Shown: piece after piece, positions 18,188 through 27,606 of the stretch | Position numbering within the stretch: position 1 is the stretch's first letter | Layout: each line of letters opens with the position of its first letter | NCBI RefSeq assembly: GCF_018449695.1 | Contig: NZ_JAAVUY010000014.1 | Coordinates: 153,790 to 217,789 of the forward strand | Length of the DNA: 64,000 nucleotides | Direction: 5' to 3' | Origin: Bradyrhizobium sp. dw_411 | GTDB lineage: Bacteria > Pseudomonadota > Alphaproteobacteria > Rhizobiales > Xanthobacteraceae | Translations under genes and position numbers: made by a program | The notes under the pieces: generated by a model | Told to the model about the DNA's origin: nothing | What the model saw: the letters and a program-made list of their open reading frames with translations, nothing else | Databases searched by the model: none

Positions 18188-19003
18188 TCACGCCGCGGAG
18201 GTTTGCGCGAGCCCGTAACGCTTCGACGGCGTCGTGCCGCCTAGTAGCGACGACATCGCGCGACGCGCAGCTTCGTAGTCGTCCCAGACCTTGCCGTCCT
18301 GCAGCACGGGGATCGTGACCAGTTCGCCCTGGTCCAAACCGGCCAATGCGGCATCGACCACATTTTCCGGAGTCATGACGATGTGCTGCGGAAGCTCGCT
18401 GACCGGCTTGCCTGACAGTGCCCAGAATTCCGTCGCCGTCGCCGCGGGGAGAACGGCCTGGATGCGCAGGCCCTTCGGCGCCAGTTCGTGCTGCAGGGAT
18501 TGGCTGAGCGCCGTCACGAAAGCCTTGCTGGCCCCATAGACGCCGTTCAGCATTTCAGGCGCGATGCCGACGACCGAGGAGATATTGACGATCGTCCCGG
18601 CGCCGCGTGACACGAAAGCCGGCGCCGCCGCGTAGGTCAGGCGGGTCAACGCCGCGATATTGACGGATATCAGCTCGTCCATCTTGTTCACATCGGTATC
18701 GAGCAACGGCTTGATCGCGCCGATGCCGGCGTTGTTGACGAGCATGGTGATGCTGGCGTCTTCGCGCAGGATTTTTTCGACCCTGGCGAGGTCGGCCCTC
18801 GCGTTCAGATCGGCTGGAACGACCTCGATGCTGCGGCCGGTCGCGCTCGTCAGTTTTTTGGCCAGCGCGTTGAGGCGTTCCTGATTGCGGGCCACAAGGA
18901 TGAGGTCGTAGCCGCGGCGGGCGAGCCTGTCGGCATAGACAGCGCCAATGCCCGACGATGAACCTGTGATGAGGGCGGTGCCCTTGTTTTGCGTGTTAGC
19001 CAT
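18188..19003 (-). CDS. SDR family oxidoreductase
   Basis: Classical short-chain dehydrogenase, 271 aa from ATG 19003. TGSSSGIG is the cofactor loop, NNAG follows DLNARADL, and catalytic residues are in NISSVVG and YGASK; the C-terminal region is longer than FabG. The codons upstream to 19078 lack family similarity. It is divergent from the GlxA-type regulator with a 135-bp gap, which makes it the likely target of that regulator. Substrate not predictable. Confidence 0.85.
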   Translation of the reverse strand: MANTQNKGTALITGSSSGIGAVYADRLARRGYDLILVARNQERLNALAKKLTSATGRSIEVVPADLNARADLARVEKILREDASITMLVNNAGIGAIKPLLDTDVNKMDELISVNIAALTRLTYAAAPAFVSRGAGTIVNISSVVGIAPEMLNGVYGASKAFVTALSQSLQHELAPKGLRIQAVLPAATATEFWALSGKPVSELPQHIVMTPENVVDAALAGLDQGELVTIPVLQDGKVWDDYEAARRAMSSLLGGTTPSKRYGLAQTSAA

Positions 19004-19138
19004 TTGCTTTCCTTCCACTGTGTTGTGCCGGGCCGTTGGGCGCGGCTGATGGCTGGAAATGTAGCCGGGGTGGCGCATGGCCGAAATGTCGTATATATTA
19101 CTTTTTCAGGACATCGCCTTATCCGAAAGGAAAGCAAC

Positions 19139-20095
19139 ATGCAGCGCATCGGGTTCGTGGTTTTTGACGGTTTTCAATCCATGAGTTTTGCGGCGCTTTC
19201 GGTGTTCGAATACGCCAATTTCCTGAAGGAGAAACCGCTTTACGAGATGCATTTCCTCTCGGAAAAAGGCGGGCTGGTGCGCTCATCGACGGGCATGGTG
19301 GTCGACTCCAAGCCGTTCGGCAACGCCACCTACGACACCGTAATCGTTGGCGGCGGGACGTCGATTCTGGAAAATCCGCCGGCGGCGTTGCTTGCCTTCA
19401 TGCGCAAAGCGCTGAAGCGCTCGCGCCGGGTCGCATCGATCTGCACCGGCGCTTTCATTCTGGCGGAAGCAGGCATTCTCGACGGCAAGCGCGCGACCAC
19501 CCATTGGTGGCATGCACGCGAACTTCAGACGCGGTTTCCAAACGTAAAAATGGAAGAAGATCGCATCTTTATCATCGACGGGAATGTGTGGACGTCCGCG
19601 GGCATGACCGCCGGTATCGACCTGGCGCTGGCCATGGTCGAGAAGGACCTCGGCGCCGAGGTCACCCGCTCGATCGCGCAAAAGCTTGTGATCTATCATC
19701 GCCGCGCTGGCGGCCAGTCCCAGCATTCGGCGTTGCTTGAGCTTGAGCCCAAATCGGATCGCATTCAAACCGCGCTGGCGTTTGCCAAACGAAATCTTCA
19801 CACCGATCTGTCCGTGGAGCAATTGGCGGACGCGGCGCATTTAAGCCCCAGACAATTCAGCCGCGCCTTCCGGGCCGAGACCGGACAATCCCCCGCCAAG
19901 GCCGTTGAAAATCTTCGCCTCGAGGCGGCGCGGCTGATGATGGAACAGACGCGCCATTCGATCGACGAGGTGGCCCAGGAAACCGGCTTTGCGGACCGCA
20001 GGCGCATGCGCCAGGCATTCTTGCGCGTGTTCGGTCAGCCGCCGCAGACGATCAGGCGAAACGCCCGAATGGAAGCGTCAGCGCAGGCGAGTTAG
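19139..20095 (+). CDS. GlxA family transcriptional regulator (DJ-1/PfpI domain plus AraC HTH)
   Basis: A 318-aa regulator. Residues 1-180 are a class I glutamine-amidotransferase-like (DJ-1/PfpI) domain with the nucleophile-elbow Cys102 in ASICTGAFILAEAG. Residues about 205-310 carry the AraC pair of helix-turn-helices (SVEQLADAAHLSPRQFSRAF and SIDEVAQETGFADRRRMRQAF). ATG 19139 follows GAAAGGAAA. These proteins sense small metabolites, often quaternary amines, through the first domain; the inducer here is unknown. Likely controls the divergent SDR gene. Confidence 0.88.
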   Translation: MQRIGFVVFDGFQSMSFAALSVFEYANFLKEKPLYEMHFLSEKGGLVRSSTGMVVDSKPFGNATYDTVIVGGGTSILENPPAALLAFMRKALKRSRRVASICTGAFILAEAGILDGKRATTHWWHARELQTRFPNVKMEEDRIFIIDGNVWTSAGMTAGIDLALAMVEKDLGAEVTRSIAQKLVIYHRRAGGQSQHSALLELEPKSDRIQTALAFAKRNLHTDLSVEQLADAAHLSPRQFSRAFRAETGQSPAKAVENLRLEAARLMMEQTRHSIDEVAQETGFADRRRMRQAFLRVFGQPPQTIRRNARMEASAQAS

Positions 20096-20505
20096 GGGTG
20101 ACTCGAACCGCAGGATGGTTTGAGCACTTGCCAAACCCATCACCGTGCCGCACGTCGCCGCAGCGATAGACGGGCGTGGCGCGCTCGACGTTGCTTCGAG
20201 CGTAGAAACCGCGTGACGCCGGGGCGCTTGAAATTCAGACGACGCCGTACCAGCGTGCGGCTCGAACCGGCCGCCCGCAGTGATTGCGCTACGACCGTTT
20301 TCGTTTCCTGAGAACCGCGTCGAGAGAAGCCGCTTCGCCGAACCGGCTGCATTTTGCAATCTGCGTCCCTTGATCTCATCCCATCGCCATGGTGCGCTAG
20401 TGAGATGGAACGGCGCATGTCTTGTGCGCAACATTGCAGCAAGAGACCCTCCATATCTGAATATCTTTGTCTCGTCGGCATGCGCCGGCTGGCTGGAATC
20501 CGCTT
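20096..20505. other. Intergenic region with a half repeat
   Basis: 410 bp without a supported gene. Bases 20109-20141 are the left half only of the GTAGGATGGGTT element (CGCAGGATGGTTTGAGC to AAACCCATCA), clearly diverged. A CGCTCGA/TCGAGCG hairpin follows near 20195. The rest must contain the promoter of the importer operon, but no convincing -35/-10 pair stands out. Confidence 0.5.
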
Positions 20506-21303
20506 GTGTCGAAAGCCGCTGTTGCAAAGCCCCTGCCATCGATTGTGATCGCGCCGGTGCTGCCCTGGTTGAGTACGTTTGCCGTCATCGCCGTCTGGCA
20601 GATCGCGTCGTCGCTGGGCCTGCTCCAGGAACAGATCCTGCCCGGTCCGGATGCCGTTCTGCGCGCCGCCTGGACTTCCGCCCAGGATGGCACGCTCACC
20701 GACGCCGTCGTTGCCAGCGTCCTGCGCGCCTTGGTCGGCTCTCTGGCCGGTGGCGTCCTTGCAATCGTGATCGGCGTCGCCAGCGGCTTCTCACGGCTCG
20801 GCGAGTTCATTGTCGACAAGCCCATCCAGATGGCCCGCGCCATCCCGTTCACCGCGCTCGTCCCGCTTTTCATCCTGTGGTTCGGGATCGGTGAAGAGCC
20901 GAAGATTCTTCTGGTCTCCTGGGCCGTGTTCGTCCCGCTCTATCTCAGTACGTTCAGCGGTATCCGCAATGTCGATCGCCGGCTCGTCGAAGTCGCGCGC
21001 GTCTACAAGCTGTCGTCGATCGAGATATCCTGGCGCGTGCTGTTGCATGGCGCGCTGCCGTCGGTTCTCGGAGGGCTGCGCTACGCCCTGGGACTCGGCC
21101 TTGCCGTTCTCATCGTCGCCGAATCCGTCAACGCGAAGAACGGCATCGGCGCGCTGCTGTCTTCGGCCCGCCAGTATGCACAGACCGACGTGGTTTTGCT
21201 GTGCATCTCGCTCTACGCGCTGCTCGGCCTGTTGACCGACATGCTCGTCCGCGTGCTCGAACTCCGCCTGTTGCGATGGCGGAGCGCCTATGTGGCGCAA
21301 TGA
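20506..21303 (+). CDS. ABC transporter permease, SsuC/TauC type
   Basis: Inner-membrane subunit, 265 aa from GTG 20506; TTG 20467 would add 13 residues. Six hydrophobic segments and the EAA loop (VEVARVYKLSSIEISWRVLLHGALPSV) are seen; RAIPFTALVPLFILWFGIGEEPK is the signature of the nitrate/sulfonate/taurine group. First gene of an operon with a binding protein, an ATPase and an aldolase. Confidence 0.85.
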   Translation: MSKAAVAKPLPSIVIAPVLPWLSTFAVIAVWQIASSLGLLQEQILPGPDAVLRAAWTSAQDGTLTDAVVASVLRALVGSLAGGVLAIVIGVASGFSRLGEFIVDKPIQMARAIPFTALVPLFILWFGIGEEPKILLVSWAVFVPLYLSTFSGIRNVDRRLVEVARVYKLSSIEISWRVLLHGALPSVLGGLRYALGLGLAVLIVAESVNAKNGIGALLSSARQYAQTDVVLLCISLYALLGLLTDMLVRVLELRLLRWRSAYVAQ

Positions 21304-21335
21304 TTGACACATCTCTTACCTGAGGGAATTCTACG

Positions 21336-22346
21336 ATGACCGATCAAACACACCCACGCACCGCAATGCTTCGACGACTTGTAGCGGCATTGACGCTTGC
21401 CTCGTCGATGGCCACGCTCCCGTCTGCAACATGGGCGGATGACGCGAAACCGGCCACCGATGTTCGGATCGGACAGCTTCCCGCGGCCAATACGCTGACC
21501 ATTCAAGGACTCGACGGCAGCGACGGCCCGCTCCGCGAGGTGCTGGCCAAAGCCGGCGCCAAGCCGGTCTGGGCCGGCCCGTTCGCGAGCTATCCGGCCG
21601 CCGCCGAGGCCGCCAAGGCCGGCAAGATCGACATCACTTCCAGCGGCTTCGCCAGCCTGATCAACGAGGCGAAAGCCAAAAGCGACATCCTGCTATTCGC
21701 CATCGAGGCCGATCATCTCGGCGAAGGCATCGTCGTGCGCGGCAATTCGGGGATCAATTCCGTCAGGGATCTCCAGGGCAAGAAAATTGCCGTCAACTTC
21801 AAGGGCGGCACCGGCGATTATATCGTCGCGCGTACGCTCGAGGAGAACGGCCTGTCGCGCGAGGGCATCACGACCATCAACATCAACAATCCCGAAGACG
21901 GCGTCGCCGCCTTTGCGAGTGGAAATGTCGATGCGATCGCCACCTGGGACCAGTATCTCGCGGCTGCCATCAATGTTCCCGGCGCGAAACTGCTGGTGGA
22001 CGGCAAGCAGATCAAATCGCTCAATAGCTGGGTTCATTTCGTCACCCGCGACTTTGCCACCAAAAACCCGAAAGCCCTGAAAGCCCTGTATGACGGTCTG
22101 GTTGCCGAAGCGGCGAAGATCGACGCCGATCCGTCGCTCGATTCCGCCGCTTACAAGAAGCAGGGCGCGCCGGCCAAGATCATCGACACCATCGCAGGCT
22201 GGAAGCTCAAGCCACGCATCATTCCGATCGACGATGCCGGTCTGGCGCGCGTTCAGCAGATCGCCCGGCAGACATATGCCTATGGCTTCCAGGAAAATCT
22301 GGTGGACGTCACCAACAACGTATTTGACGTCACCAAGGTCAAGTAA
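21336..22346 (+). CDS. ABC transporter substrate-binding protein, SsuA-like
   Basis: Periplasmic receptor of 336 aa with a signal peptide ending near TWADD. It belongs to the NMT1/SsuA fold: RIGQLPAANTLTIQGLDG, DITSSGFASLINEAKAKSD, GIVVRGNSGINSVRDLQGKKIAVNFKGG. Ribosome site GAGGGAA is 7 bp before the ATG. These receptors bind alkanesulfonates, taurine, nitrate, or thiamine precursors; which one cannot be decided, although sulfonates are most common. Confidence 0.85.
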   Translation: MTDQTHPRTAMLRRLVAALTLASSMATLPSATWADDAKPATDVRIGQLPAANTLTIQGLDGSDGPLREVLAKAGAKPVWAGPFASYPAAAEAAKAGKIDITSSGFASLINEAKAKSDILLFAIEADHLGEGIVVRGNSGINSVRDLQGKKIAVNFKGGTGDYIVARTLEENGLSREGITTININNPEDGVAAFASGNVDAIATWDQYLAAAINVPGAKLLVDGKQIKSLNSWVHFVTRDFATKNPKALKALYDGLVAEAAKIDADPSLDSAAYKKQGAPAKIIDTIAGWKLKPRIIPIDDAGLARVQQIARQTYAYGFQENLVDVTNNVFDVTKVK

Positions 22347-22350
22347 GAGG

Positions 22351-23115
22351 ATGTACCCGGTCGATATCAAGGGCATCCAGCGTTCGTATTCCGGGTCGGA
22401 AGTTCTCAAGCACATCGACCTGAAGATCGCGCGCGGCGAGTTCGTCGCTTTGTTGGGCCGGTCGGGCTCGGGCAAAAGCACGCTGCTCAGGATTTTGGCC
22501 GGGCTCGATCGACCCGATGGCGGCACAACGAGCATCAGCGCGAATGTCGCCATCGTATTCCAGGATGCGCGGCTGCTGCCGTGGGAAAACGTCGCGCGCA
22601 ACGTCGCCATGGGCCTCACTGAGCAGGACGCAAAAGAGCGCGTACGTAACGCGCTCGCGGAAGTCGGCCTGTCGCATCGCATCGATGCCTGGCCGGTGAC
22701 GCTGAGCGGCGGCGAAGCACAGCGCGCGGCACTGGCCCGGGCGCTGGTTCGAGAGCCGGACCTGCTGCTGCTTGACGAGCCTTTCGGCGCCCTCGATGCC
22801 CTCACCAGGATCGCAATGCACGATCTCGTGCTCGAACTGTTCGAGCGGCACCGTCCGGCCGTCTTCATGGTAACGCACGACGTCGACGAAGCCATCAAGC
22901 TGGCCGATCGTATTCTGGTGCTGGATAACGGTCACATCCACGCGGAATTCACGGTCGAGCGCAGCCGCGACGGATCCCTGGCGGCGGCGTCCACATCGAT
23001 CCGGGCCGACCTTCTTCGCGCCCTCGGCGTGGCGCACAGTTCAGGGCGAAGCCGTACCGGTCATGAAACCGAGAGTCATCACCTGCGCCTGGCGGCTCAA
23101 AATGGAGCGATATGA
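22351..23115 (+). CDS. ABC transporter ATP-binding protein, SsuB-like
   Basis: Cytoplasmic ATPase, 254 aa. Walker A GRSGSGKST, signature LSGGEAQRAALARAL, Walker B LLLDEPFGALD and the switch His in MVTHDVDEA are intact. ATG 22351 follows AAGAGG, 4 bp after the receptor stop; open frame continuing upstream of it only shadows the receptor gene. Its stop overlaps ATGA with the region just ahead of the aldolase ATG, so translation is coupled. Confidence 0.9.
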   Translation: MYPVDIKGIQRSYSGSEVLKHIDLKIARGEFVALLGRSGSGKSTLLRILAGLDRPDGGTTSISANVAIVFQDARLLPWENVARNVAMGLTEQDAKERVRNALAEVGLSHRIDAWPVTLSGGEAQRAALARALVREPDLLLLDEPFGALDALTRIAMHDLVLELFERHRPAVFMVTHDVDEAIKLADRILVLDNGHIHAEFTVERSRDGSLAAASTSIRADLLRALGVAHSSGRSRTGHETESHHLRLAAQNGAI

Positions 23116-23901
23116 ATGCTGAGCGAAGCTACACGACAATCCCTGAACCGGCGCGCGACGCTGCAATCGCGGGTCAGCGGCGAGGAATGGCAGGCGCGCG
23201 TCACGCTCGCGGCCTGCTACAGGCTTTGCGTGCCCTATGGCATGACCGACCTGATCTACAACCACATCTCGTTGAGAATACCGGGCACGGACAATCAATT
23301 TCTGATCAACGCCTTTGGCTTCCTGTACGAGGAAGTCACCGCCTCGAACCTTGTGAAGATCGATCTGGACGGCAATGCGCTTGACGAAGACCCGCTCGAC
23401 ATCAATCCGACGGGATTCGTCATCCACTCTGCGCTGCACCGGGCGCGGCCCGACGCCGCGTGTATCTTCCACACCCACACCAAGGCCGGCTCCGCCGTAT
23501 CCAGCCAGAAACACGGCCTGCTTCCGATTTCGCAGCACGCATTGCGCTTTCACAATCGTGTCGGATACCACGCGTTCGATGGATTGGCCTTGAACCATTC
23601 GGAGCAGGAGCGGCTCGCGCGCAGTCTCGGACCGCATAACGCGTTGATTCTCGCAAACCACGGCCTGCTGACCTGCGGCAAGAGCGTCCGTGATGCGTTC
23701 GAACTGATGTATTATCTTGAGACAGCGTGCCGTATCCAGATCGATGCATTGGCCGGCGGAACGGAGCTGATCTATCCGCCCGAAGAAGTGCGGGAACGCA
23801 CGGCGCAACAGTTCGAGAATTTCAATCCATTTGTCGCCGATCGCGATTGGCATGCGCTGCTTCGCAAGCTGGATCGCAGCGACGACAGCTACAAGTCATG
23901 A
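23116..23901 (+). CDS. Class II aldolase/adducin family protein
   Basis: 261 aa. Metal-binding histidines are seen in IFHTHTKAGSAV and a later NHGLLTCG; the substrate loop NHISLRIPG and HALRF fit the family (fuculose aldolase, ribulose-phosphate epimerase, adducin-like). Here the members with QHALRF and LETACRIQIDAL at the C-terminus are a bacterial group of unknown substrate. The start codon abuts the ATPase stop, so the gene is the fourth cistron of the importer operon, suggesting that it acts on the imported compound or its product. Confidence 0.85.
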   Translation: MLSEATRQSLNRRATLQSRVSGEEWQARVTLAACYRLCVPYGMTDLIYNHISLRIPGTDNQFLINAFGFLYEEVTASNLVKIDLDGNALDEDPLDINPTGFVIHSALHRARPDAACIFHTHTKAGSAVSSQKHGLLPISQHALRFHNRVGYHAFDGLALNHSEQERLARSLGPHNALILANHGLLTCGKSVRDAFELMYYLETACRIQIDALAGGTELIYPPEEVRERTAQQFENFNPFVADRDWHALLRKLDRSDDSYKS

Positions 23902-23943
23902 CATCCAGACGAACATCTGAGGCGTTACGATGACAGCGCGTAG

Positions 23944-24035
23944 CCCGTAGGATGGGTTGAGCGCTCGCGAAACCCATCGTCTCGCTACGAATCACCGATG
24001 TGATGGGTATCGTTGCGCTCCATCCATCCTACGGG
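23944..24035. repeat. GTAGGATGGGTT palindromic repeat, copy 3
   Basis: Ends CCCGTAGGATGG (23944-23955) and its exact complement (24024-24035), with inner AACCCATC/GATGGGT arms. Same element as 17518-17610 and 18067-18158. Placed between the aldolase gene and the luciferase-like gene on the same strand, where its transcript would form a strong hairpin. Confidence 0.85.
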
Positions 24036-24184
24036 GCTGCGGCAGCAACACGTCCACCAGCGTGTCGCCATGGCATTGTTCGCGATGAATTCAGCGCTAT
24101 ATGGCAGGAGCGCGCGGGTTTGTTTTCGAACCCGCAAACATGAACACCTGCGCGTATCTCGCACCGCCTCACCTTTGGACTCCC

Positions 24185-25168
24185 ATGACGCCCCTCTCTA
24201 TCCTCGATCTCGTCCGTGTCACCCAGGAAACCGACGCGCGTGGCGCGCTCAACAATGCGCGCGATCTCGCGGTGCATGCCGAGGGCTGGGGATACCGGCG
24301 CATCTGGGTGGCCGAGCACCACAACATGGCGGGCATCGCCAGCGCGGCGACCTCGATCGTGCTCGCCCATATTGCCGAGGGCACCACAACGATCCGCGTC
24401 GGCGCCGGCGGCATCATGCTGCCCAACCACGCGCCCTATGTGATCGCCGAACAGTTCGGGACGCTGGCGCGGCTGTTTCCGGGCCGCGTCGATCTCGGCC
24501 TCGGGCGGGCGCCCGGCACCGATCAGTTGACGCTGCGCGCCTTGCGCCGCACGCCGGAGGCGGCGGATAATTTTCCGCAGGACGTCCTCGAAGTGCAGGC
24601 GTTTCTGGCGCCGGCCGGTCCCGATCAGCGGATCCAGGCGGTGCCGGCCGCGGGCACCGACGTGCCGCTATGGATCCTCGGATCGAGCCATTTCGGCGCG
24701 ATGGTCGCCGCCGAACTGGGATTGCCTTATGCGTTCGCTTCGCATTTCGCGCCCGAGCAATTGCTACAGGCGCTGCAGATCTACCGCGAGCGCTTCAGGC
24801 CGTCCGAGCAACTGGACCGCCCCTATGCGATGGTCGGCGTCAACATCATCGCGGCCGGGAGCGACGACGAAGCCAGACGCCTGGCGACGACACAACAGAT
24901 GTCGTTCACCAATATGGTGCGGGGCACGCGCGGCCTCAGCCAGCCGCCGATCGACGACATCGAAACCTATTGGTCGCCACCGGAAAAGGCGCAGGTCCAG
25001 CGCATGCTCGCCCATTCCATCATCGGATCGGGCGCGACCGTCCGCGCCGGGATCGACGCGCTGGTCAGGGAAACCGGGGCGGACGAACTGATCGTGGTTT
25101 TCGACATCTACGACCACCCGACCCGGCTGCGTTCGTTCGAACTGATCGCTGGGGCTGCGGCCAGTTAA
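24185..25168 (+). CDS. LLM class flavin-dependent oxidoreductase
   Basis: Luciferase-like (TIM-barrel) monooxygenase or reductase using FMNH2, 327 aa. Motifs: LSILDLVRVTQ at the N-terminus, RIWVAEHHNMAGIASAAT, RVGAGGIMLPNHAPYVIAEQF and GRVDLGLGRAPGTD, which mark the MsnO8-type subfamily. ATG 24185 matches the usual N-terminus; the frame is open upstream to 24101. Comes after the importer-aldolase operon across a palindromic repeat. If that importer carries sulfonates, an FMN-dependent enzyme would make sense, but that is speculative. Confidence 0.86.
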   Translation: MTPLSILDLVRVTQETDARGALNNARDLAVHAEGWGYRRIWVAEHHNMAGIASAATSIVLAHIAEGTTTIRVGAGGIMLPNHAPYVIAEQFGTLARLFPGRVDLGLGRAPGTDQLTLRALRRTPEAADNFPQDVLEVQAFLAPAGPDQRIQAVPAAGTDVPLWILGSSHFGAMVAAELGLPYAFASHFAPEQLLQALQIYRERFRPSEQLDRPYAMVGVNIIAAGSDDEARRLATTQQMSFTNMVRGTRGLSQPPIDDIETYWSPPEKAQVQRMLAHSIIGSGATVRAGIDALVRETGADELIVVFDIYDHPTRLRSFELIAGAAAS

Positions 25169-25202
25169 TCCCGATCCGAAATACCGTTTGCTGCGCGCAC
25201 AG

Positions 25203-26144
25203 TTAATCGTGAGCTGCTTTGGCGCCGCGCAGTTTTGCCCGCCATGTCCCTTGTTTGACCATATCGCCGATCAAATCCGCCATGACGCGGGCTGCGGCTT
25301 CGCTGGCACGGGAATGCATCGTTCGCTGTGAAACAACCACCGACAGCGTCCATGACGGAACGGGATCGACAATGGGTATAGCCGCCATCTCGCCTCGCGC
25401 CATCTCATCGACAAAAGCGAAATGCGGCATCACCGCCATGAACTGGCCGTCGCACACCAGTTTTGCGATCGCGGGCAGGCTGTCGCAATCCCGCACGTTC
25501 ATCGTGATCTCATGACGCGCGGCCAATTGTTCGATCACCGTGCGCAGCACGTTCGGGCGGCCCGGCAACACCACGGGAAACTCAAAGGCTTTGCGGAACG
25601 AAACCGATCGTCGTTTTGCAATCGGACTCTTCGCCGGCACGAACAGCATGAGATCTTCGGTGATCATCTCCGTCCAGGCGACGTGCTCGAACGCCTTGTG
25701 ATCGTACAGCAGCGCGACATCAAGGCGGCCCGCCTGGATAAATTCGTCGAGATAGCCCGTCATGGCCTCGACGATATGCAGGGTTACGTTGGGCAGGCGT
25801 TCGGCCATGACCCGAAACAAGGGCAACGACAATCCGCGGCAGGCGGATGTCGGAAGGCCAACCGAAACCCGGCCAGTGGGGTCCGAGGTTTGCGAGCGCA
25901 GCACGCCTTTTGCGTTGTCGATCTCCTGCAGGATGCGGCGCGCATGCTCGTAGAGTTGCTGTCCCTGCTCGGTTGTCGTCACGCCTCGCGCATGACGAAC
26001 GAACAGCGGCACGCCAAGCTCCTCTTCAAGGCTCTTGATCTGCTGGCTGAGGGAGGGTTGCGCGATCCGCAGCACTTCCGCCGCCCGCGAAAAATTTCCG
26101 GTTTCGGCGATCTGCACGAAGTATTTGAGCTGCCGCAGATCCAT
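25203..26144 (-). CDS. LysR family transcriptional regulator
   Basis: 313 aa. N-terminal winged helix MDLRQLKYFVQIAETGNFSRA through LRIAQPSLSQQIKSLEEELG is unambiguous; the remainder is a periplasmic-binding-type effector domain. Subfamily resembles the Nac/Cbl-like group using VGLPTSACRGLSLPLF. It is divergent from the branched-chain-type importer operon with 268 bp between the starts, and a T-N11-A palindrome lies in that gap. It probably activates the importer and the hydrolases in response to their substrate. Confidence 0.9.
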   Translation of the reverse strand: MDLRQLKYFVQIAETGNFSRAAEVLRIAQPSLSQQIKSLEEELGVPLFVRHARGVTTTEQGQQLYEHARRILQEIDNAKGVLRSQTSDPTGRVSVGLPTSACRGLSLPLFRVMAERLPNVTLHIVEAMTGYLDEFIQAGRLDVALLYDHKAFEHVAWTEMITEDLMLFVPAKSPIAKRRSVSFRKAFEFPVVLPGRPNVLRTVIEQLAARHEITMNVRDCDSLPAIAKLVCDGQFMAVMPHFAFVDEMARGEMAAIPIVDPVPSWTLSVVVSQRTMHSRASEAAARVMADLIGDMVKQGTWRAKLRGAKAAHD

Positions 26145-26293
26145 CCGAAGTCTTATTTCCTCTCGAGAAGCACGCTCAATTTGCTGTAAAAATATGCATT
26201 TGTAAAAACGATTGCCTACTGCGTGAAATAATAGAGTTTAAACAGCAATTTGCCTCGCACTCTGCTGCACCAAACGCGAGCAGGATCAACTCG

Positions 26294-26308
26294 ATAGGAT
26301 TTACCTAT
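26294..26308. promoter_or_regulatory. Candidate LysR-type operator (T-N11-A)
   Basis: ATAGG-ATTTA-CCTAT is a perfect interrupted palindrome with the T-N11-A spacing expected of LysR-type sites. It lies in the LysR/livK divergent region, 105 bp upstream of the livK ATG. The palindrome is seen; the regulator assignment is inferred. Confidence 0.5.
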
Positions 26309-26412
26309 ATCTTTGATTGGAAATTGGTCTTTGTTCAATGGATTTCTTTGCCGTTAGCTCCGCGCCGAGCGAGGCCGAAGCTTGTTTCGGCCATCGAAGC
26401 GGGAGATCCGAC

Positions 26413-27606
26413 ATGTTTTTACAAACGATGGTGCGCAGCTCCGTCGCTGTGGCTGCGGTTCTGGGATTTTTCTCGACCGCCGCTCACGCGGAGCAGGAGC
26501 CGTGCATCGGAAATTCGGCGGCCACTACCGGTCCGGCGGCCTTCGGCGGACAGTCGATCAAGATGGGCGCTGAAATCGCGATTGATGAAATCAATGCCAA
26601 GGGCGGCGTCCTCGGCAAGCCGCTGCGTTTTGTTCAATACGACGATGCGGGCGCGCCACCGCGTGGTGTCGACAACACCCGCCGTGTGGCGTTGTCCGAC
26701 AAATGCGTCGCGATTCTGGGCGGATATCATTCCACTGTCGCCGTCGCGCAGGCCGAGCCGGTCAATGAAATCGGCATTCCCTATGTCGGCGTGCTGGCTG
26801 CCAATACCAAGGCGATCGAAAATGGAAAAACGCCGAACTTCATGTTTCGCGTGTCCGCCAAGGATAAATGGGTGGCGCGCTTTCTCGTCGAGCAAGCCTT
26901 GAAGTCCTCGAAGACCGGCAAGATCGCCTTCCTGTACGAGAACACCGGTTGGGGCAACGGCGCCTTGCCTGACGTCAAGGATGCGATGTCCAAGGTCGGC
27001 AAGGAACTGGTCGCGGCGGAAACCTTCAACTGGGCCGACCAGGACATGACGCCGCAGATCATTCGCGCACGGGACGCCGGCGCCGATCTCGTTCTGTTGT
27101 GGGCGCTTGACCGCGAGGGCAACCAGATTCTGCGATCGATGGACAAGGTGGGCTGGAAGCCGCCCATCATCGGCGCATGGGGCATCGCGGGAAATCTCGG
27201 CGAACTCGCCGGACCGCTCGCCAACGGCGTTGAGGTCATCCAGACCTACACCTTCATGGGCAGCATGGATCCGAAGAAACAGGCTTTCTGGGACAAGCTG
27301 AAAGCGAAATACGGCATCAAGGATCCTTCCGAGATCAAGATGGGATCGGGCGTCGCCAATGCCTACGACGCCGTCTACATCATCGCCAAGGCGATCGAGA
27401 AAGCCGGTTCGTATGATTGGGCGAAAGTTCGCGAAGCCTTGTACACGGTGAATTACGACGGCCTCGTTGCCAGTTACGAGCCAGCCTTTGACGCAAAGGA
27501 TCCGGAGCGTCAGGACGCCATCTTGCCGAAATATTACAAGCTGACGGTCTGGACCGACGGAAAGCTGCTTCCGCTCGAACAAACCAGCTACGGCAAAAGC
27601 AACTAG
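26413..27606 (+). CDS. livK: ABC transporter substrate-binding protein, branched-chain amino acid type
   Basis: Periplasmic type I receptor of 397 aa with signal peptide ending near AAHAEQ. Features: GPAAFGGQSIKMGAEIAIDEINAKGG, LGGYHSTVAVAQAEPVNE, and the VANAYDAVYIIAKAIEKAG tail. ATG 26413 is used because it begins a good signal peptide and follows GGGAGA; upstream codons to 26317 are unlikely. It begins a complete Liv operon with hydrolases, so its ligand is more likely an amide or heterocycle than leucine. Confidence 0.88.
   Translation: MFLQTMVRSSVAVAAVLGFFSTAAHAEQEPCIGNSAATTGPAAFGGQSIKMGAEIAIDEINAKGGVLGKPLRFVQYDDAGAPPRGVDNTRRVALSDKCVAILGGYHSTVAVAQAEPVNEIGIPYVGVLAANTKAIENGKTPNFMFRVSAKDKWVARFLVEQALKSSKTGKIAFLYENTGWGNGALPDVKDAMSKVGKELVAAETFNWADQDMTPQIIRARDAGADLVLLWALDREGNQILRSMDKVGWKPPIIGAWGIAGNLGELAGPLANGVEVIQTYTFMGSMDPKKQAFWDKLKAKYGIKDPSEIKMGSGVANAYDAVYIIAKAIEKAGSYDWAKVREALYTVNYDGLVASYEPAFDAKDPERQDAILPKYYKLTVWTDGKLLPLEQTSYGKSN

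Noticed and set aside
22090..22350. N-terminal extension of the SsuB-like ATPase
   Set aside because: These codons read through the receptor gene in another frame; ATG 22351 with AAGAGG is the real start.
21693..22898. Reverse frame across the SsuA/SsuB-like genes
   Set aside because: Antisense shadow spanning two well-supported genes.
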